Assembly (NCBI RefSeq): GCF_000429685.1
Contig: NZ_AUCI01000006.1
Location: forward strand, 221,349 to 285,348
Direction of reading: 5' to 3'
From: Salibacterium aidingense DSM 18341
Lineage (GTDB): Bacteria; Bacillota; Bacilli; Bacillales; Marinococcaceae
Length of the DNA: 64,000 nt
Shown: positions 51,741-60,868 of the stretch, one piece after another
Layout of the letters: every line of letters starts with the position of its first letter
Numbering within the stretch: the stretch's first letter is position 1
Notes under the pieces: generated by a model
Databases searched by the model: none
What the model was told of the DNA's origin: nothing
The model's input: only the letters and a program-made list of their open reading frames with translations
Made by a program: the position numbers and the translations under genes

Positions 51741-53753
51741 CTACTTTAATGATTTGAAAATATTTTTTGCTTTTGGCATGACGTAGCCGCTGCCGCCACG
51801 CTCTTTTACATCCTCAACCATCACTGCCAGCAGTAATTTGTTATCCTCTGTATCGAAACCGATAAACCAGCCATTTTCCGTCCCCTTTTTGTCTTCTTTA
51901 TTATCTTTGATTTCGACTGTGCCTGACTTACCTGCAATCGTCATGCCGGGAATATAAGCACCATGTGCCGTACCATTCGGGTCGTCAACAACCTTGATTA
52001 AATCTTCCTTGATTAATTCAGCGGTTTTCGGTTCAATAAGGTTTTCCTTCCATACGGTTCGTCCTTCTTCCTCATTCAACAAATAAGGGCTTAACAAATC
52101 TCCTTCCTTTACAAAAGGCGTGTAGGCTAATGCAAGATGAAGAGTACTCATCATCACCTCCCCCTGGCCATAGGCAGAATCAGCCAGCTGTGTTTCGCTG
52201 TGGATCCCATTATTTGAAAGCATAGAAGGCTCGAACGAAAATGGCATAGAAAGTTCTTCGTCAAATCCAAATGCTTTTGCTTCGGTTAAAAAGGTGTCTT
52301 TTCCCATTTCGAGTGCTTCTTGAGCAAAATAAATGTTATCGGAGTATACAAAGGCATCTCGTAAAGTCACAGAACGTTTGTCATGAACACGCGTCACATA
52401 ATAATCCCCCCATGACGTATCTTTTGTCCAGTGAAGCCCGTCAATCTGCCTGCTTTTCTCCGGAGCTGTTACACCCGATTTCAATCCTGCGGCTGCTGTA
52501 ATCGTCTTAAATACCGAACCTGGGGCATAGCGGTTGACAAAGCGATTTAACAAAGGGGTATCTGGATGGTCACTCCATTCAGCCCATTGCTCGTCGGAAA
52601 GACCTCGGATGAACGCATTTGGATTATAGGAGGGCGAACTGACGAGCGCCAATACTGCTCCTGTTATGGGTTCTATCGCAGCAGCAGTTCCTGCATCCCC
52701 ATTCAGTTGATCATAAATTTCCTGCTGAAGATTGGCATCAATCGTTAACTGAATATCCTCTCCTGAAACAGGATCAGTTTTAGCGAGCGTTCCCTTAAAA
52801 CTGTCATCTGCATGCTTAATATAAATATGACCCCCGTCTTTTCCTTTTAATTTTTCTTCAAAAATCTCCTCCAGTCCGGTATTTCCAACGATATCACCCG
52901 AGGTATAGCCTTTTTCCTGCAATTTCTCAAGTTGTTCTGCCGTGATCTCCCGTACATAGCCTGTTAAATGGGCTGTCGAAGCACTGAAGGGATAAGTGCG
53001 GACTATTTTTTCCTGTGCTGCCACCCCGGGAATGTCAAAATAGGGTTGAAGGTTATCTTCCTTCTGTGGCAATGTGGCAAGTGGAACAAATGAATCAGGT
53101 TTTACCCATGAGGCACTTAACTTTTGATTTATTTCATCCGTTGTTATTCCCAACAAATCAGATAGTGCTTCTATAGAATCCTTCGTTTGGTCGTCAAATT
53201 TGCCTGGTACGACTCCAATGACGTCAGCCTTAGCGTTAATTGCAAGACCAACTCCATTTTTATCGCTGATTTCTCCTCTTGATGCTTCTAATGTTTCTGC
53301 CGCTACCGTTTCTTCTTGTTCCAGTGAAGGAAAAATAAGTGCCGGTTCCCATTCCACGAACCACTCTTGGTCAGATTCATTTTTTTCCTTAACTAATGTA
53401 GCTTGATGGTCAAATTCAACAGGGCCAGCCAGCGTTTCCATTTTCAATTCGTACTTGAAGGTAACCGAATCGCCTTCCGGCTTCTCTTCGTTTTTGCGAT
53501 CAAACACTCCATCTATCTGTAAGTTTTCAGCTTCAATTCCCTGATAGATATTGTGGTGCCGCGTCACAAACTCCTTTTTTGTCATTTCCTTTTTAGATTG
53601 CTCGGACAAATGCTGATACATTTTTTCAACATTCATATCTTCCCAATTGGCAAGATATGCTTCAAAAGCATCCTCTGGTGTTTGCTTATCTGAGCAGCCC
53701 GGTACAATGACAAAAATTGCAGCCATTATTATACCTATCCAACATCGTTTCAA
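51741..53753 (-). CDS. MecA/PbpC-like low-affinity-type class B penicillin-binding protein
   Basis: This 670-residue protein has a lipoprotein-like N-terminus (MKRCWIGIIMAAIFVIVPGC), an NTF2-like MecA_N domain (about 24-140), a PBP dimerisation domain (about 150-310) and a transpeptidase domain. Its motifs are APGSVFKTI (active Ser near residue 408), YSDN (near 471) and GKSGTVE (near 610). The layout is that of S. aureus PBP2a and B. subtilis PBP3 (PbpC). It makes wall cross-links and may do so when other PBPs are inhibited. Its promoter holds a BlaI operator. Low affinity for beta-lactams is inferred, not shown. Confidence 0.92.
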   Translation of the reverse strand: MKRCWIGIIMAAIFVIVPGCSDKQTPEDAFEAYLANWEDMNVEKMYQHLSEQSKKEMTKKEFVTRHHNIYQGIEAENLQIDGVFDRKNEEKPEGDSVTFKYELKMETLAGPVEFDHQATLVKEKNESDQEWFVEWEPALIFPSLEQEETVAAETLEASRGEISDKNGVGLAINAKADVIGVVPGKFDDQTKDSIEALSDLLGITTDEINQKLSASWVKPDSFVPLATLPQKEDNLQPYFDIPGVAAQEKIVRTYPFSASTAHLTGYVREITAEQLEKLQEKGYTSGDIVGNTGLEEIFEEKLKGKDGGHIYIKHADDSFKGTLAKTDPVSGEDIQLTIDANLQQEIYDQLNGDAGTAAAIEPITGAVLALVSSPSYNPNAFIRGLSDEQWAEWSDHPDTPLLNRFVNRYAPGSVFKTITAAAGLKSGVTAPEKSRQIDGLHWTKDTSWGDYYVTRVHDKRSVTLRDAFVYSDNIYFAQEALEMGKDTFLTEAKAFGFDEELSMPFSFEPSMLSNNGIHSETQLADSAYGQGEVMMSTLHLALAYTPFVKEGDLLSPYLLNEEEGRTVWKENLIEPKTAELIKEDLIKVVDDPNGTAHGAYIPGMTIAGKSGTVEIKDNKEDKKGTENGWFIGFDTEDNKLLLAVMVEDVKERGGSGYVMPKAKNIFKSLK

Positions 53754-53846
53754 TCCTTCCAGCCCCCTTTACAAACGATCTAAACGATATGTGCCATCCA
53801 TTACGCACCGTTCACAGTTGCCGGCGAAATCGCTTCGTTTGAATTT

Positions 53847-53895
53847 TTGACTACAATTGTAATCTAATACTACATATGTAGTCTATTTGTGTCAA
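53847..53895. promoter_or_regulatory. Divergent PBP/blaR1 promoters with two BlaI/MecI operators
   Basis: ACTACATATGTAGT (53869-53882) is a perfect palindrome identical to the core of staphylococcal mec operators. A second site CTACAATTGTAAT centres on TACAATTGTA (53852-53861). On the minus strand TTGACA (53895-53890), 17 bases, TAGTAT (53872-53867) is a strong promoter for the PBP gene, with the perfect operator in its spacer. On the plus strand TTGACT (53847-53852) may be the -35 of blaR1. Confidence 0.9.
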
Positions 53896-54026
53896 GTATG
53901 GACTAACTTTATGGATTGATACATTCGTGAGGTGAAATGCCGGCGGTTTTGTGTTAGATTTAGAAATACCTTACTTCAAGAGGACATTCATGTAGTGGGA
54001 ACCATTTGGAAATGGAGACGAGTCCG

Positions 54027-55799
54027 ATGTTCTTTACTCATTTTATTATCAGTGTTATCGTATCTTCTTTTACGGTTGGCATGATCATGATATTTCGGAA
54101 GTTTTTCAAAAACCAACTATCAGCGAAATGGCAATATAATCTCTGGCTACTATGTTTGATGGCATTGACATTTCCTTTGATACCCAATCGTTTGTTTGAG
54201 TTTGGAAATTACTTCTCGTGGGACCGTCATCATCCAAGTCATGCATCAGGTGATACGGCTGCTTCTGCCGAAGCCCGGACATTAAACGACAACAGCTGGA
54301 TGCAGGACTTTGCAGTATCGGTTAACCGCATCGACATGACCTTCCTTAATGAAATGTCAGCCTTTATATGGGTAACAGGGGTAGTCGTCATGCTTGGCCT
54401 GACCATACGCGGCGGGTTAAAGCTTAAATACATTAAAACCACCACCTCCAGCTTAAAAAATAAGGAAATCCTCATTCTATTTGAACAGTGCAAACGGGAT
54501 GTAAATATATCGAAGCAATTAATCGTGGGGGAGTCCCCGATTGTTAAATCTCCGCTGACGTTTGGCCTTTTCAAAACCTATGTCGTGCTTCCGAGTCATT
54601 TTGAAGAATGGCTGTCCAGGGAAGATATCAAATATATCTTCCTGCATGAATTGCATCATTATAAATACAAAGATATTGCTATGAATTACCTGATCGTCTT
54701 TTTTCAAATTTTATACTGGTTTAACCCTTTAGTCTGGATTGCATTCCGGGAAATGAGACTGGATCGTGAAATAGCCTGTGATATTGGCGTCTTGAATTCT
54801 TTGGACAAGCACGATTATAAAAAGTATGGATATACAATCATTAACTTTGCCGACAGATACTCACGGCCAACGTATTTCACGCTGGTTAATCAGCTCAACG
54901 GTTCCAAGGAACAAATGAAAAAACGTATGGAATGGATTGCCTCTTTTACAACCGAATCAAAACGGCTGAAGCTGAAAAGTATCGTCATCTTTATGGTTTT
55001 GGCGGTATGTATTGCAAGTCAGATCCCAATAGTTTCGGCAATGGATCATGAGGATAATCAGTACAATTTTGCAGGGGAACGAACAGTGTATGAGGATCTA
55101 AGCACGTATTTTGAAGGGGTTGACGGGAGTTTTGTACTATATGATTTGCAAGCGGATCAATATAGTATCTATAATAAAAACAAAAGCACTTTACGGGTTT
55201 CACCTAATTCTACTTACAAAATCTACAGCGCGTTATTTGCCTTGGAATCCAATGTTATAACAAGCGAACATTCAACGATGGAATGGAATGGAAAGCAGTA
55301 TCCTTATGACGCCTGGAACAGGAATCAAAATCTGGCTTCCGCCATGGAACATTCCGTAAACTGGTATTTTCAGAAGTTGGATACAAGAGTCCACCGGGAT
55401 ACCATCCAATCTTATCTAAAACATATAAACTACGGGAATTACGATCTTTCCGGCGGCATCACCCAATATTGGCTCGAATCTTCATTAAAGATTTCTCCAA
55501 TAGAACAAGTACAATTACTCAAAGCTTTTTATACAAATAACTTCGGATTCGGAGAGGAGAATATCCAAACCGTTAAAGAAGCCATCCAATTAACAGAAAA
55601 AAACGACGCCCAGTTGTCAGGGAAAACTGGGACAGGAAATGTTAACGGGAAAAATTATCGCGGCTGGTTTATTGGATATGTCGAGACCAAAAGGAATACC
55701 TATTTCTTTGCGACGACCATACAACATGAAAATAATGCCACCGGAAGCGAGGCAGCGGAGATCACGCAATCTATTTTACGGGAAAAAGGCGTATATTAA
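54027..55799 (+). CDS. blaR1: Beta-lactam sensor-transducer BlaR1/MecR1
   Basis: This protein of about 590 residues has N-terminal membrane helices and an M56 zinc metalloprotease domain with LHELHHYKYKD (HExxH near residue 206). A last membrane helix (about 320) precedes a C-terminal penicillin-binding sensor (about 355-590). The sensor has SPNSTYKIYSALFALES (acylated Ser in STYK), SVNWYFQKLD and SGKTGTGN (KTGT), as in class D beta-lactamases. Acylation by beta-lactam activates the protease, which leads to BlaI cleavage. I take ATG 54027, 9 bases from GGAG; a TTG and an ATG lie upstream in frame. It is divergent from the PBP gene. Confidence 0.93.
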   Translation: MFFTHFIISVIVSSFTVGMIMIFRKFFKNQLSAKWQYNLWLLCLMALTFPLIPNRLFEFGNYFSWDRHHPSHASGDTAASAEARTLNDNSWMQDFAVSVNRIDMTFLNEMSAFIWVTGVVVMLGLTIRGGLKLKYIKTTTSSLKNKEILILFEQCKRDVNISKQLIVGESPIVKSPLTFGLFKTYVVLPSHFEEWLSREDIKYIFLHELHHYKYKDIAMNYLIVFFQILYWFNPLVWIAFREMRLDREIACDIGVLNSLDKHDYKKYGYTIINFADRYSRPTYFTLVNQLNGSKEQMKKRMEWIASFTTESKRLKLKSIVIFMVLAVCIASQIPIVSAMDHEDNQYNFAGERTVYEDLSTYFEGVDGSFVLYDLQADQYSIYNKNKSTLRVSPNSTYKIYSALFALESNVITSEHSTMEWNGKQYPYDAWNRNQNLASAMEHSVNWYFQKLDTRVHRDTIQSYLKHINYGNYDLSGGITQYWLESSLKISPIEQVQLLKAFYTNNFGFGEENIQTVKEAIQLTEKNDAQLSGKTGTGNVNGKNYRGWFIGYVETKRNTYFFATTIQHENNATGSEAAEITQSILREKGVY

Positions 55800-55895
55800 A
55801 TGGGCGTATGGAATAAGGGAAGCAAAACGGAGATTATGTAAAAATATATCAACGGGGTACCAGGCGTTATCATAAAAAGCAGGAGGAGGATTCGT

Positions 55896-56282
55896 GTGTC
55901 AGATAAAGTTCCAAACATATCGGAAGCTGAATGGGAGGTTATGAAAGTACTTTGGAAAAAGGCCCCGCAAACAGCCAACGAGGTCATTTCCTCCCTGCAG
56001 GAGCAGACCGACTGGAAGCCGAAAACAGTACGCACCCTGTTGGATCGTCTCGCCGAGAAAAAGGTGATTGGTGTAAATAGGGACAGGAAAATTTATACGT
56101 TTTATCCGCTCTATTCCCAGGAGGATTGCCAGCACGCCGAGACCCAATCCTTTGTTCAGCGAATTTATGACGGCACCTTAAAGTCCATGCTCGTTCAATT
56201 CATCCAGGAGGATTCCTTATCCGAGGAAGATATTGAAGAGTTACGCTCCATTCTGGATAAAAAGTCTAATAAAAGTGATTAA
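55896..56282 (+). CDS. blaI: Beta-lactamase repressor BlaI/MecI
   Basis: This 128-residue winged-helix repressor matches BlaI/MecI: ISEAEWEVMKVLWKKAPQTANEVISSLQEQ, then WKPKTVRTLLDRLAEKKVI, and a C-terminal dimerisation region. It binds the TACA-TGTA palindromes and is cleaved near the linker after BlaR1 activation. The start is GTG 55896 with AGGAGGAGG upstream. It is cotranscribed with blaR1 (96-base gap). The palindromes at 53852 and 53869 are the likely targets. Confidence 0.95.
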   Translation: MSDKVPNISEAEWEVMKVLWKKAPQTANEVISSLQEQTDWKPKTVRTLLDRLAEKKVIGVNRDRKIYTFYPLYSQEDCQHAETQSFVQRIYDGTLKSMLVQFIQEDSLSEEDIEELRSILDKKSNKSD

Positions 56283-56311
56283 GTTGTATGAGAGTTTAGC
56301 ACTTTCCTTGC

Positions 56312-56615
56312 TTACTCTGTGTCTGCCATTTTTATGGCCATATTCAATACTTCTTCCCCATTTGCCATCCCGTAATGGACGGAGTTAATGGTATCCACCT
56401 TAAAACCATTTTCCTCTCCCAGTTTTTTCATCTGCTGTAATTGGTAGCGGACTTGAGGACCCAGTAGTAATACATCCGCCTCTTCCACATAATTTATAAC
56501 ATCATTTGACGGGACTGCTATAATTATTCAACTCTCTTTCTTTCGCGCTCTTCTGCATTTTATTTACTAAAATACTGGTAGACATCCTTGCATTACAGCA
56601 TAATACGATATTCAT
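56312..56615 (-). pseudogene. Frameshifted PTS lactose/cellobiose-type IIB component
   Basis: From ATG 56615 (site GGAGGAGG) the frame reads MNIVLCCNARMSTSILVNKM, the IIB phosphocysteine loop, up to about codon 29 (KEREL). It then shifts by one base and continues as [25 protein letters not shown] through [20 protein letters not shown] to a stop at 56312. The total of 304 bases contains one extra base relative to two intact halves. All expected IIB parts are there, so the break is recent or a sequencing error. It follows the GH1 gene; together with IIC it would transport a beta-glycoside. No IIA gene is in the window. Confidence 0.85.
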
Positions 56616-56659
56616 TTATCCGTACCTCCTCCTATGATTATATAAAACGTTGGCTGGCC

Positions 56660-58069
56660 TTAATCCGAGTTCCTCTTCTTAAAGCCGTTTTGATCAATCA
56701 CGTCTTTAAACCAATGACCGCTTTTTTTAATCCTTGTCTCCCTGGTCTCAGGATGAAATTCTACAAAACCGTACCTATTCAGAAATTGATTGGTGGGGGA
56801 CCATAAGTCGATAAACGACCACATATGATACCCCTTTAATTGGCAGCCTTCCTGTATGGCGTAATAACATTGCTCTAGATAATCACGAACATAATCGATT
56901 CTATAATCGTCCTGAATCACCCCCTCCTTGTTTTTGAATCTTTCTTCGTTCTGCACTCCGATCCCATTTTCTGTAATATAACATTCAATATTGTTGTAAT
57001 GATCGCGGATATCGATTAATACATCATAGATAGCCTTAGGATACATTTCCCAGCCTCGATATTTGTTCATTTTCCTGCCCGGCATATCATAATAATCGAA
57101 AAATGACTCCGGTTGTAACGGTGCTTCGGGATTCCTAAGGTGCTGTTTTGCCTGCACACGAACGGGGAAATAGTGGTTTATGCCTAAAACTTGTATGGTA
57201 TTTTCTTTAAGCAAAGCCTCATCATGCTTCTCCATCCGTGGTAACGCGTTCAAACCTCTCAAAAATTCTTTTAATTCCTCTGGAAAGACGCCATGGATGA
57301 AAGAGGACAGCCACGATTTATCATGAAGCAGCGAAAAAATCTCGGCAGCCTCTACATCTTTTTCATGAAAAGAGCGGGGATACACGGGTTTGATATCTAA
57401 TACACTGCCAATTTTGCATGAATCGATATTTAAACGTTTGAATTCTTTAACGACTTCTGCATGAGCTACGACCATGTTATACATGCTTTGATAGGCTTTA
57501 TTAAAGTTGATTTCGTTCGGATAACAGCGGTCATTAAAGTATTTAAGCATGATATCAACCGCCGGCTCATTATATACGAACCATATGTCTACATATTCAC
57601 TAAATAGCTCAAAACAAACGCTGACATAGTCTTTAAATAAAGGGATGATGTCTCTATTGGAGAACCCACCTTGCTTTTCAAAATGCAAAGGCATATCGAA
57701 CCAATATAAGACAACCCAAACGTCCATATTCTTCTGCGCCATGTTTTTAAACATGCTGGTATAATAATCGACTGCTTTTTGATTGACATTCCTCCCATCC
57801 GGCATCAGCCGTGCCCAGGAAATAGAGGTGCGGAAAGAATTCAGATGCAGTTCCTCCATATAACTAATATAATCTTCATATCGGTTATACCAATCCAGGG
57901 TGTGGAAGGGACCAATTCCCTGCTGCATTCTCGAAGGGTTCTGCAGCGCATATTCTTCAAATACCGTCTTAGATTTTTGATCTTCATCAAAGGCCCCCTC
58001 GGTGCCCTGCGCCCATACGGCGCTTCCCCATTTGAAATCTTTTGGAAAGGTAAAAGCTTTTTCTGTCAT
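56660..58069 (-). CDS. GH1 6-phospho-beta-glycosidase
   Basis: This 469-residue glycoside hydrolase family 1 enzyme has the N-terminal FPKDFKWGSAVWAQGTEGA, acid/base Glu in FVYNEPAVD (near residue 170), nucleophile Glu in CYITENGIGVQNEE (near residue 370) and C-terminal YHMWSFIDLWSPTNQFLNRYGF. It cleaves phosphorylated beta-disaccharides delivered by a PTS. The SGHWFKDVI tail fits the 6-phospho-beta-glucosidase group. The aglycone and sugar cannot be told. Start 58069 follows AAGGAG. It is between the IIC and IIB genes. Confidence 0.9.
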   Translation of the reverse strand: MTEKAFTFPKDFKWGSAVWAQGTEGAFDEDQKSKTVFEEYALQNPSRMQQGIGPFHTLDWYNRYEDYISYMEELHLNSFRTSISWARLMPDGRNVNQKAVDYYTSMFKNMAQKNMDVWVVLYWFDMPLHFEKQGGFSNRDIIPLFKDYVSVCFELFSEYVDIWFVYNEPAVDIMLKYFNDRCYPNEINFNKAYQSMYNMVVAHAEVVKEFKRLNIDSCKIGSVLDIKPVYPRSFHEKDVEAAEIFSLLHDKSWLSSFIHGVFPEELKEFLRGLNALPRMEKHDEALLKENTIQVLGINHYFPVRVQAKQHLRNPEAPLQPESFFDYYDMPGRKMNKYRGWEMYPKAIYDVLIDIRDHYNNIECYITENGIGVQNEERFKNKEGVIQDDYRIDYVRDYLEQCYYAIQEGCQLKGYHMWSFIDLWSPTNQFLNRYGFVEFHPETRETRIKKSGHWFKDVIDQNGFKKRNSD

Positions 58070-58117
58070 GGTAAAACTCCTTCTATTATTTTAATTTTCT
58101 AAAAGGTCATGTGATTT

Positions 58118-59437
58118 TTAAGAATCACCCTCTTTATTCTCTTGTTCCTCATGCAGGTACCCCCGGTCCACCGTCTTGATAAAAGGAATCCATAAAACAA
58201 CGGCTAACGCAAATAAAATGAGTTGAAGCACGGCCCCCATAATATTAAAATCGGTGGACAACAGGCCGCTTAGTATGATTGGTGTGGTCCAGGGAACAAG
58301 AGTGACAGGAACAGGAGCAAACCCTATTATGACCGCTACATAAGCAAGCCCAACTTGTATAACCGGGATAAATACATAGGGAATAAATAAAATCGGATTC
58401 AAGAACGTTGGGGCTCCAAAGTGAAAGGGTTCTTGAATGTTAAATAGACCCGGCGTGATCGATAACCGCGAAACCGTCCGCATTTGCTTGGATCTCCTTA
58501 CTATCATCGTAGCAACAATGGCAGCTAAAATTCCCTGAGCTCCGCCTACTCCGTATACTTCCCGAAAAGGCTGCGTCAGGATATAGGGAAGTGGCTCGCC
58601 TGCTTGAAATGCGGCAAGGTTTGCCCCTGTCATCGTCTGCTCGACCGGTCCCCATACGGCATTGAGGATGGAAGTGCCGTGAATACCTACAAACCAAAGA
58701 ACTTGTTGAACAAACGTTAAAAATAATATGGAAAAGACATTGTTTCCGAGTGCCGTTAATGGTTCTGTAATAACGGTGTAAATCATGACATGAAGACTAT
58801 CAAATGGAGTTAAGACGATGATGTTCCTAATGATTAAGAAAAATAAAACCGTAATAATCATGGGAACGAGGGACGTAAACGATTTTGAAACGTTAGGCGG
58901 AACAGAACTGGGCATCTTAATCGTGAAGTTCTTTTGTATAACAAAAGCATGAATTTTAACGGAAATAAAAGCTACCAAAATGGCTGTAAAAATACCTTCT
59001 GCTCCAAGGATATTTGTTGGAATCACATTCTGGACGGTAATATTTTCTATCACTTCTCCGTTTTGCGTACCCGAAGTTTCTGTTTCAAAGAGAGTTATCG
59101 TTAAAAAAGAGATAAGAGCAGTAATCAAACCATACACTGGATCTACATCATTTAATTTAGCATAGTTTGTAGATATCCCAACTAATACTAAAATGGCCAG
59201 GATCCCCAAGGTTACTGGAAAAATGTGCGAAAAAAAGGTTTGTAAATACTGGTTTACCTCGGGAGCCAGTTCATCCAAAAACGGAATGTTACTGAAAATT
59301 AACGCAAAGGAGCCGACTATAATAACCGGTATTGTCAATAACATGGCTTCTCTCAGGGCAGTAAATATTTTGCTGCGATCCAAAGCACTTGTTAACGGGA
59401 TCATATACTTTTCAAATAATGAAATAAATTTTTCCAC
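58118..59437 (-). CDS. PTS lactose/cellobiose-family IIC permease
   Basis: This protein of about 439 residues has eight to ten membrane helices and the IIC pattern for the cellobiose/lactose family (FTALREAMLLTIPVIIVGSFALIFSNIPF; WFVGIHGTSILNAVWGP; LFNIQEPFHFGAPTFLNPILFIPYVFIPV). It moves a beta-glycoside while IIB phosphorylates it. I use GTG 59437, which follows AGGAGG at the right distance; the frame is open upstream. A GntR-type palindrome and a cre-like site lie just upstream. Confidence 0.88.
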   Translation of the reverse strand: MEKFISLFEKYMIPLTSALDRSKIFTALREAMLLTIPVIIVGSFALIFSNIPFLDELAPEVNQYLQTFFSHIFPVTLGILAILVLVGISTNYAKLNDVDPVYGLITALISFLTITLFETETSGTQNGEVIENITVQNVIPTNILGAEGIFTAILVAFISVKIHAFVIQKNFTIKMPSSVPPNVSKSFTSLVPMIITVLFFLIIRNIIVLTPFDSLHVMIYTVITEPLTALGNNVFSILFLTFVQQVLWFVGIHGTSILNAVWGPVEQTMTGANLAAFQAGEPLPYILTQPFREVYGVGGAQGILAAIVATMIVRRSKQMRTVSRLSITPGLFNIQEPFHFGAPTFLNPILFIPYVFIPVIQVGLAYVAVIIGFAPVPVTLVPWTTPIILSGLLSTDFNIMGAVLQLILFALAVVLWIPFIKTVDRGYLHEEQENKEGDS

Positions 59438-59478
59438 AGTATCACTCCTCCTGAATTTATCACTATATACAACATATA

Positions 59479-59494
59479 TTGAAAGCCTTTTCAT
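59479..59494 (-). promoter_or_regulatory. cre-like CcpA site
   Basis: TTGAAAGCCTTTTCAT matches the cre consensus WTGNAANCGNWNNCAW with a single mismatch (the central G is C). It lies about 45 bases upstream of the IIC start. Catabolite repression through CcpA and P-Ser-HPr is inferred. Confidence 0.6.
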
Positions 59495-59497
59495 TTT

Positions 59498-59521
59498 AAA
59501 TGTTATAAGATTATAACATTT
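59498..59521. promoter_or_regulatory. GntR-type operator upstream of the IIC gene
   Basis: A 24-base palindrome with core TGTTATAAGATTATAACA has arms of 11 bases around GA. It lies in the 109-base gap between the gntR stop and the IIC start. Its GTTATAAC-like halves recur at 63506-63523. Confidence 0.7.
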
Positions 59522-59546
59522 ATATTTAACAGAAAAAGAGTAAGGG

Positions 59547-60278
59547 TTAAATCCCCTCCATTTCCATATAAATCTTATACAATTTGGAATGGTAATGAGC
59601 GATCGTATACTCTACGACATGCCCCTTCGAATCAAAGGATTGTCTCGTTCTCAGCATAAGTGGAAATTCTTCTTCCACTTCAAGCTCTTCTGCTATCGTT
59701 TTACTGGCAAATCCGACTTCAAAACATTCAGAGGTGCGTTGTATATTGATGTGGTGCTGCTTCATAAAAGCATAGAGAGACTCGATATTTCTTAATTTTT
59801 CCTCACTAAAAACGGCTCTGTTGGGAAGATAAGTTTCAAACACAACAATAGGAATGTCATTAGCTGTTCTTACACGTTCTATTTTATAAAACTCTTCGCC
59901 TTCGTTTATTTTTAATTTTTCTGCTTCGGCGGCATTTGCCTGGAGCAACGATACGTTAATACTTAAGGTCCCTGGCTCCAGGCCCCTCTCTCTCATCTCC
60001 TCCGTAAAACTTTTTACTTTTACGATTTGTTCTTTGAATAAATTCTGTCCCAATACAATGGTTCCTTTTCCACGCTGCCGAAGCAGGTAACCCTTTTGAA
60101 CCAGCTCATTTAATGCCTGTCTCACGGTAATACGGCTTAATTGATATTTTTCTTCCAGCTCTTTTTCTGTTTCTATCTTTTGGCCGACTTCATATTCGTT
60201 TGTCATAATTTTCTCTTTAATAATATCTTCAAGTTGGTAATAAAGAGGTGCTGCTCCTTTAGAAAAATCTAATGTCAT
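59547..60278 (-). CDS. GntR/HutC-family regulator with UTRA sensor domain
   Basis: This 243-residue repressor has the N-terminal GntR winged helix (PLYYQLEDIIKEKI; EKYQLSRITVRQALNELVQKGYLLRQRGKGTIV) and a C-terminal UTRA domain (about 90-235), which binds sugar phosphates. ATG 60278 (MTLDFSKGAAP) follows GGAGTGG; a GTG 9 bases upstream is less well placed. It lies between the isomerase genes and the PTS gene. Palindromes of the type GT-TATA-AC at both promoters are probable operators, so it likely represses both units. The ligand is unknown. Confidence 0.88.
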   Translation of the reverse strand: MTLDFSKGAAPLYYQLEDIIKEKIMTNEYEVGQKIETEKELEEKYQLSRITVRQALNELVQKGYLLRQRGKGTIVLGQNLFKEQIVKVKSFTEEMRERGLEPGTLSINVSLLQANAAEAEKLKINEGEEFYKIERVRTANDIPIVVFETYLPNRAVFSEEKLRNIESLYAFMKQHHINIQRTSECFEVGFASKTIAEELEVEEEFPLMLRTRQSFDSKGHVVEYTIAHYHSKLYKIYMEMEGI

Positions 60279-60296
60279 TATTCCCACTCCATTTAT

Positions 60297-60851
60297 TTAT
60301 TCGATGAAAGGAACTCCGTTTCGTTCTCTCACTTTTTTGGAAAATCCACGTTCTAATATGTCCGCATAGTCGTGTCCTGCGTCTGATGGCCAGCAGGCCC
60401 CAACAGCAAGAACATCTTCCCCAATATTGACCAGGCGGTGAGCCGTATACCCCTGGATATAATGAAGGGAGCCCGGCAGTACTTCTTCGGCTGTGACCTC
60501 CCCCGTTTCTGACATGAACAAAAGAACGCCATGTCCCTGGATGCCCCAATAGTATTCGGCGCGGTTTCTTTTCTGGTGAAAATGTCCTTTCGTCATAAAA
60601 TATTCCTTGCCCACTTTTCCAGGATAAATATAACTCGTACCGAATAACAGGCCCCCTTCCGTTCCAAGTGTCTCTTTATCATGCATTTCTACCTCATAAA
60701 CGATGGTTTCTGGATTCATAGCTTCATAGGCAGCCTGATCTTCAAAAATTCCCTGCAAATGTTTCAACTGATGTGTCGATTTGGAAACATCTTCTCCTGT
60801 TAACTTTCCTGTGCTTGTATCTATCTGCACTTTAGCTTTACTACATTCCAC
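60297..60851 (-). CDS. Cupin-type phosphoglucose isomerase homologue 1
   Basis: This protein of about 184 residues is a cupin of the glucose-6-phosphate isomerase family known from Thermococcales (GPI, pfam GPI). The metal motif is KGHFHQKRNRAEYYWGIQGHG, with the second motif in HYIQGYTAHRLVN. It isomerises an aldose phosphate to a ketose phosphate. GTG 60851 is chosen as start since GGAGGAG lies just before; an ATG 39 bases earlier overlaps the upstream gene. It lies next to a second member of the family, which is unusual. Confidence 0.82.
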   Translation of the reverse strand: MECSKAKVQIDTSTGKLTGEDVSKSTHQLKHLQGIFEDQAAYEAMNPETIVYEVEMHDKETLGTEGGLLFGTSYIYPGKVGKEYFMTKGHFHQKRNRAEYYWGIQGHGVLLFMSETGEVTAEEVLPGSLHYIQGYTAHRLVNIGEDVLAVGACWPSDAGHDYADILERGFSKKVRERNGVPFIE

Positions 60852-60868
60852 TGAGGACTCCTCCTTTT

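Noticed and set aside
58440..58697. Alternative-frame peptides within the PTS IIC gene
   Set aside because: Shadow frames of a clearly conserved membrane protein.
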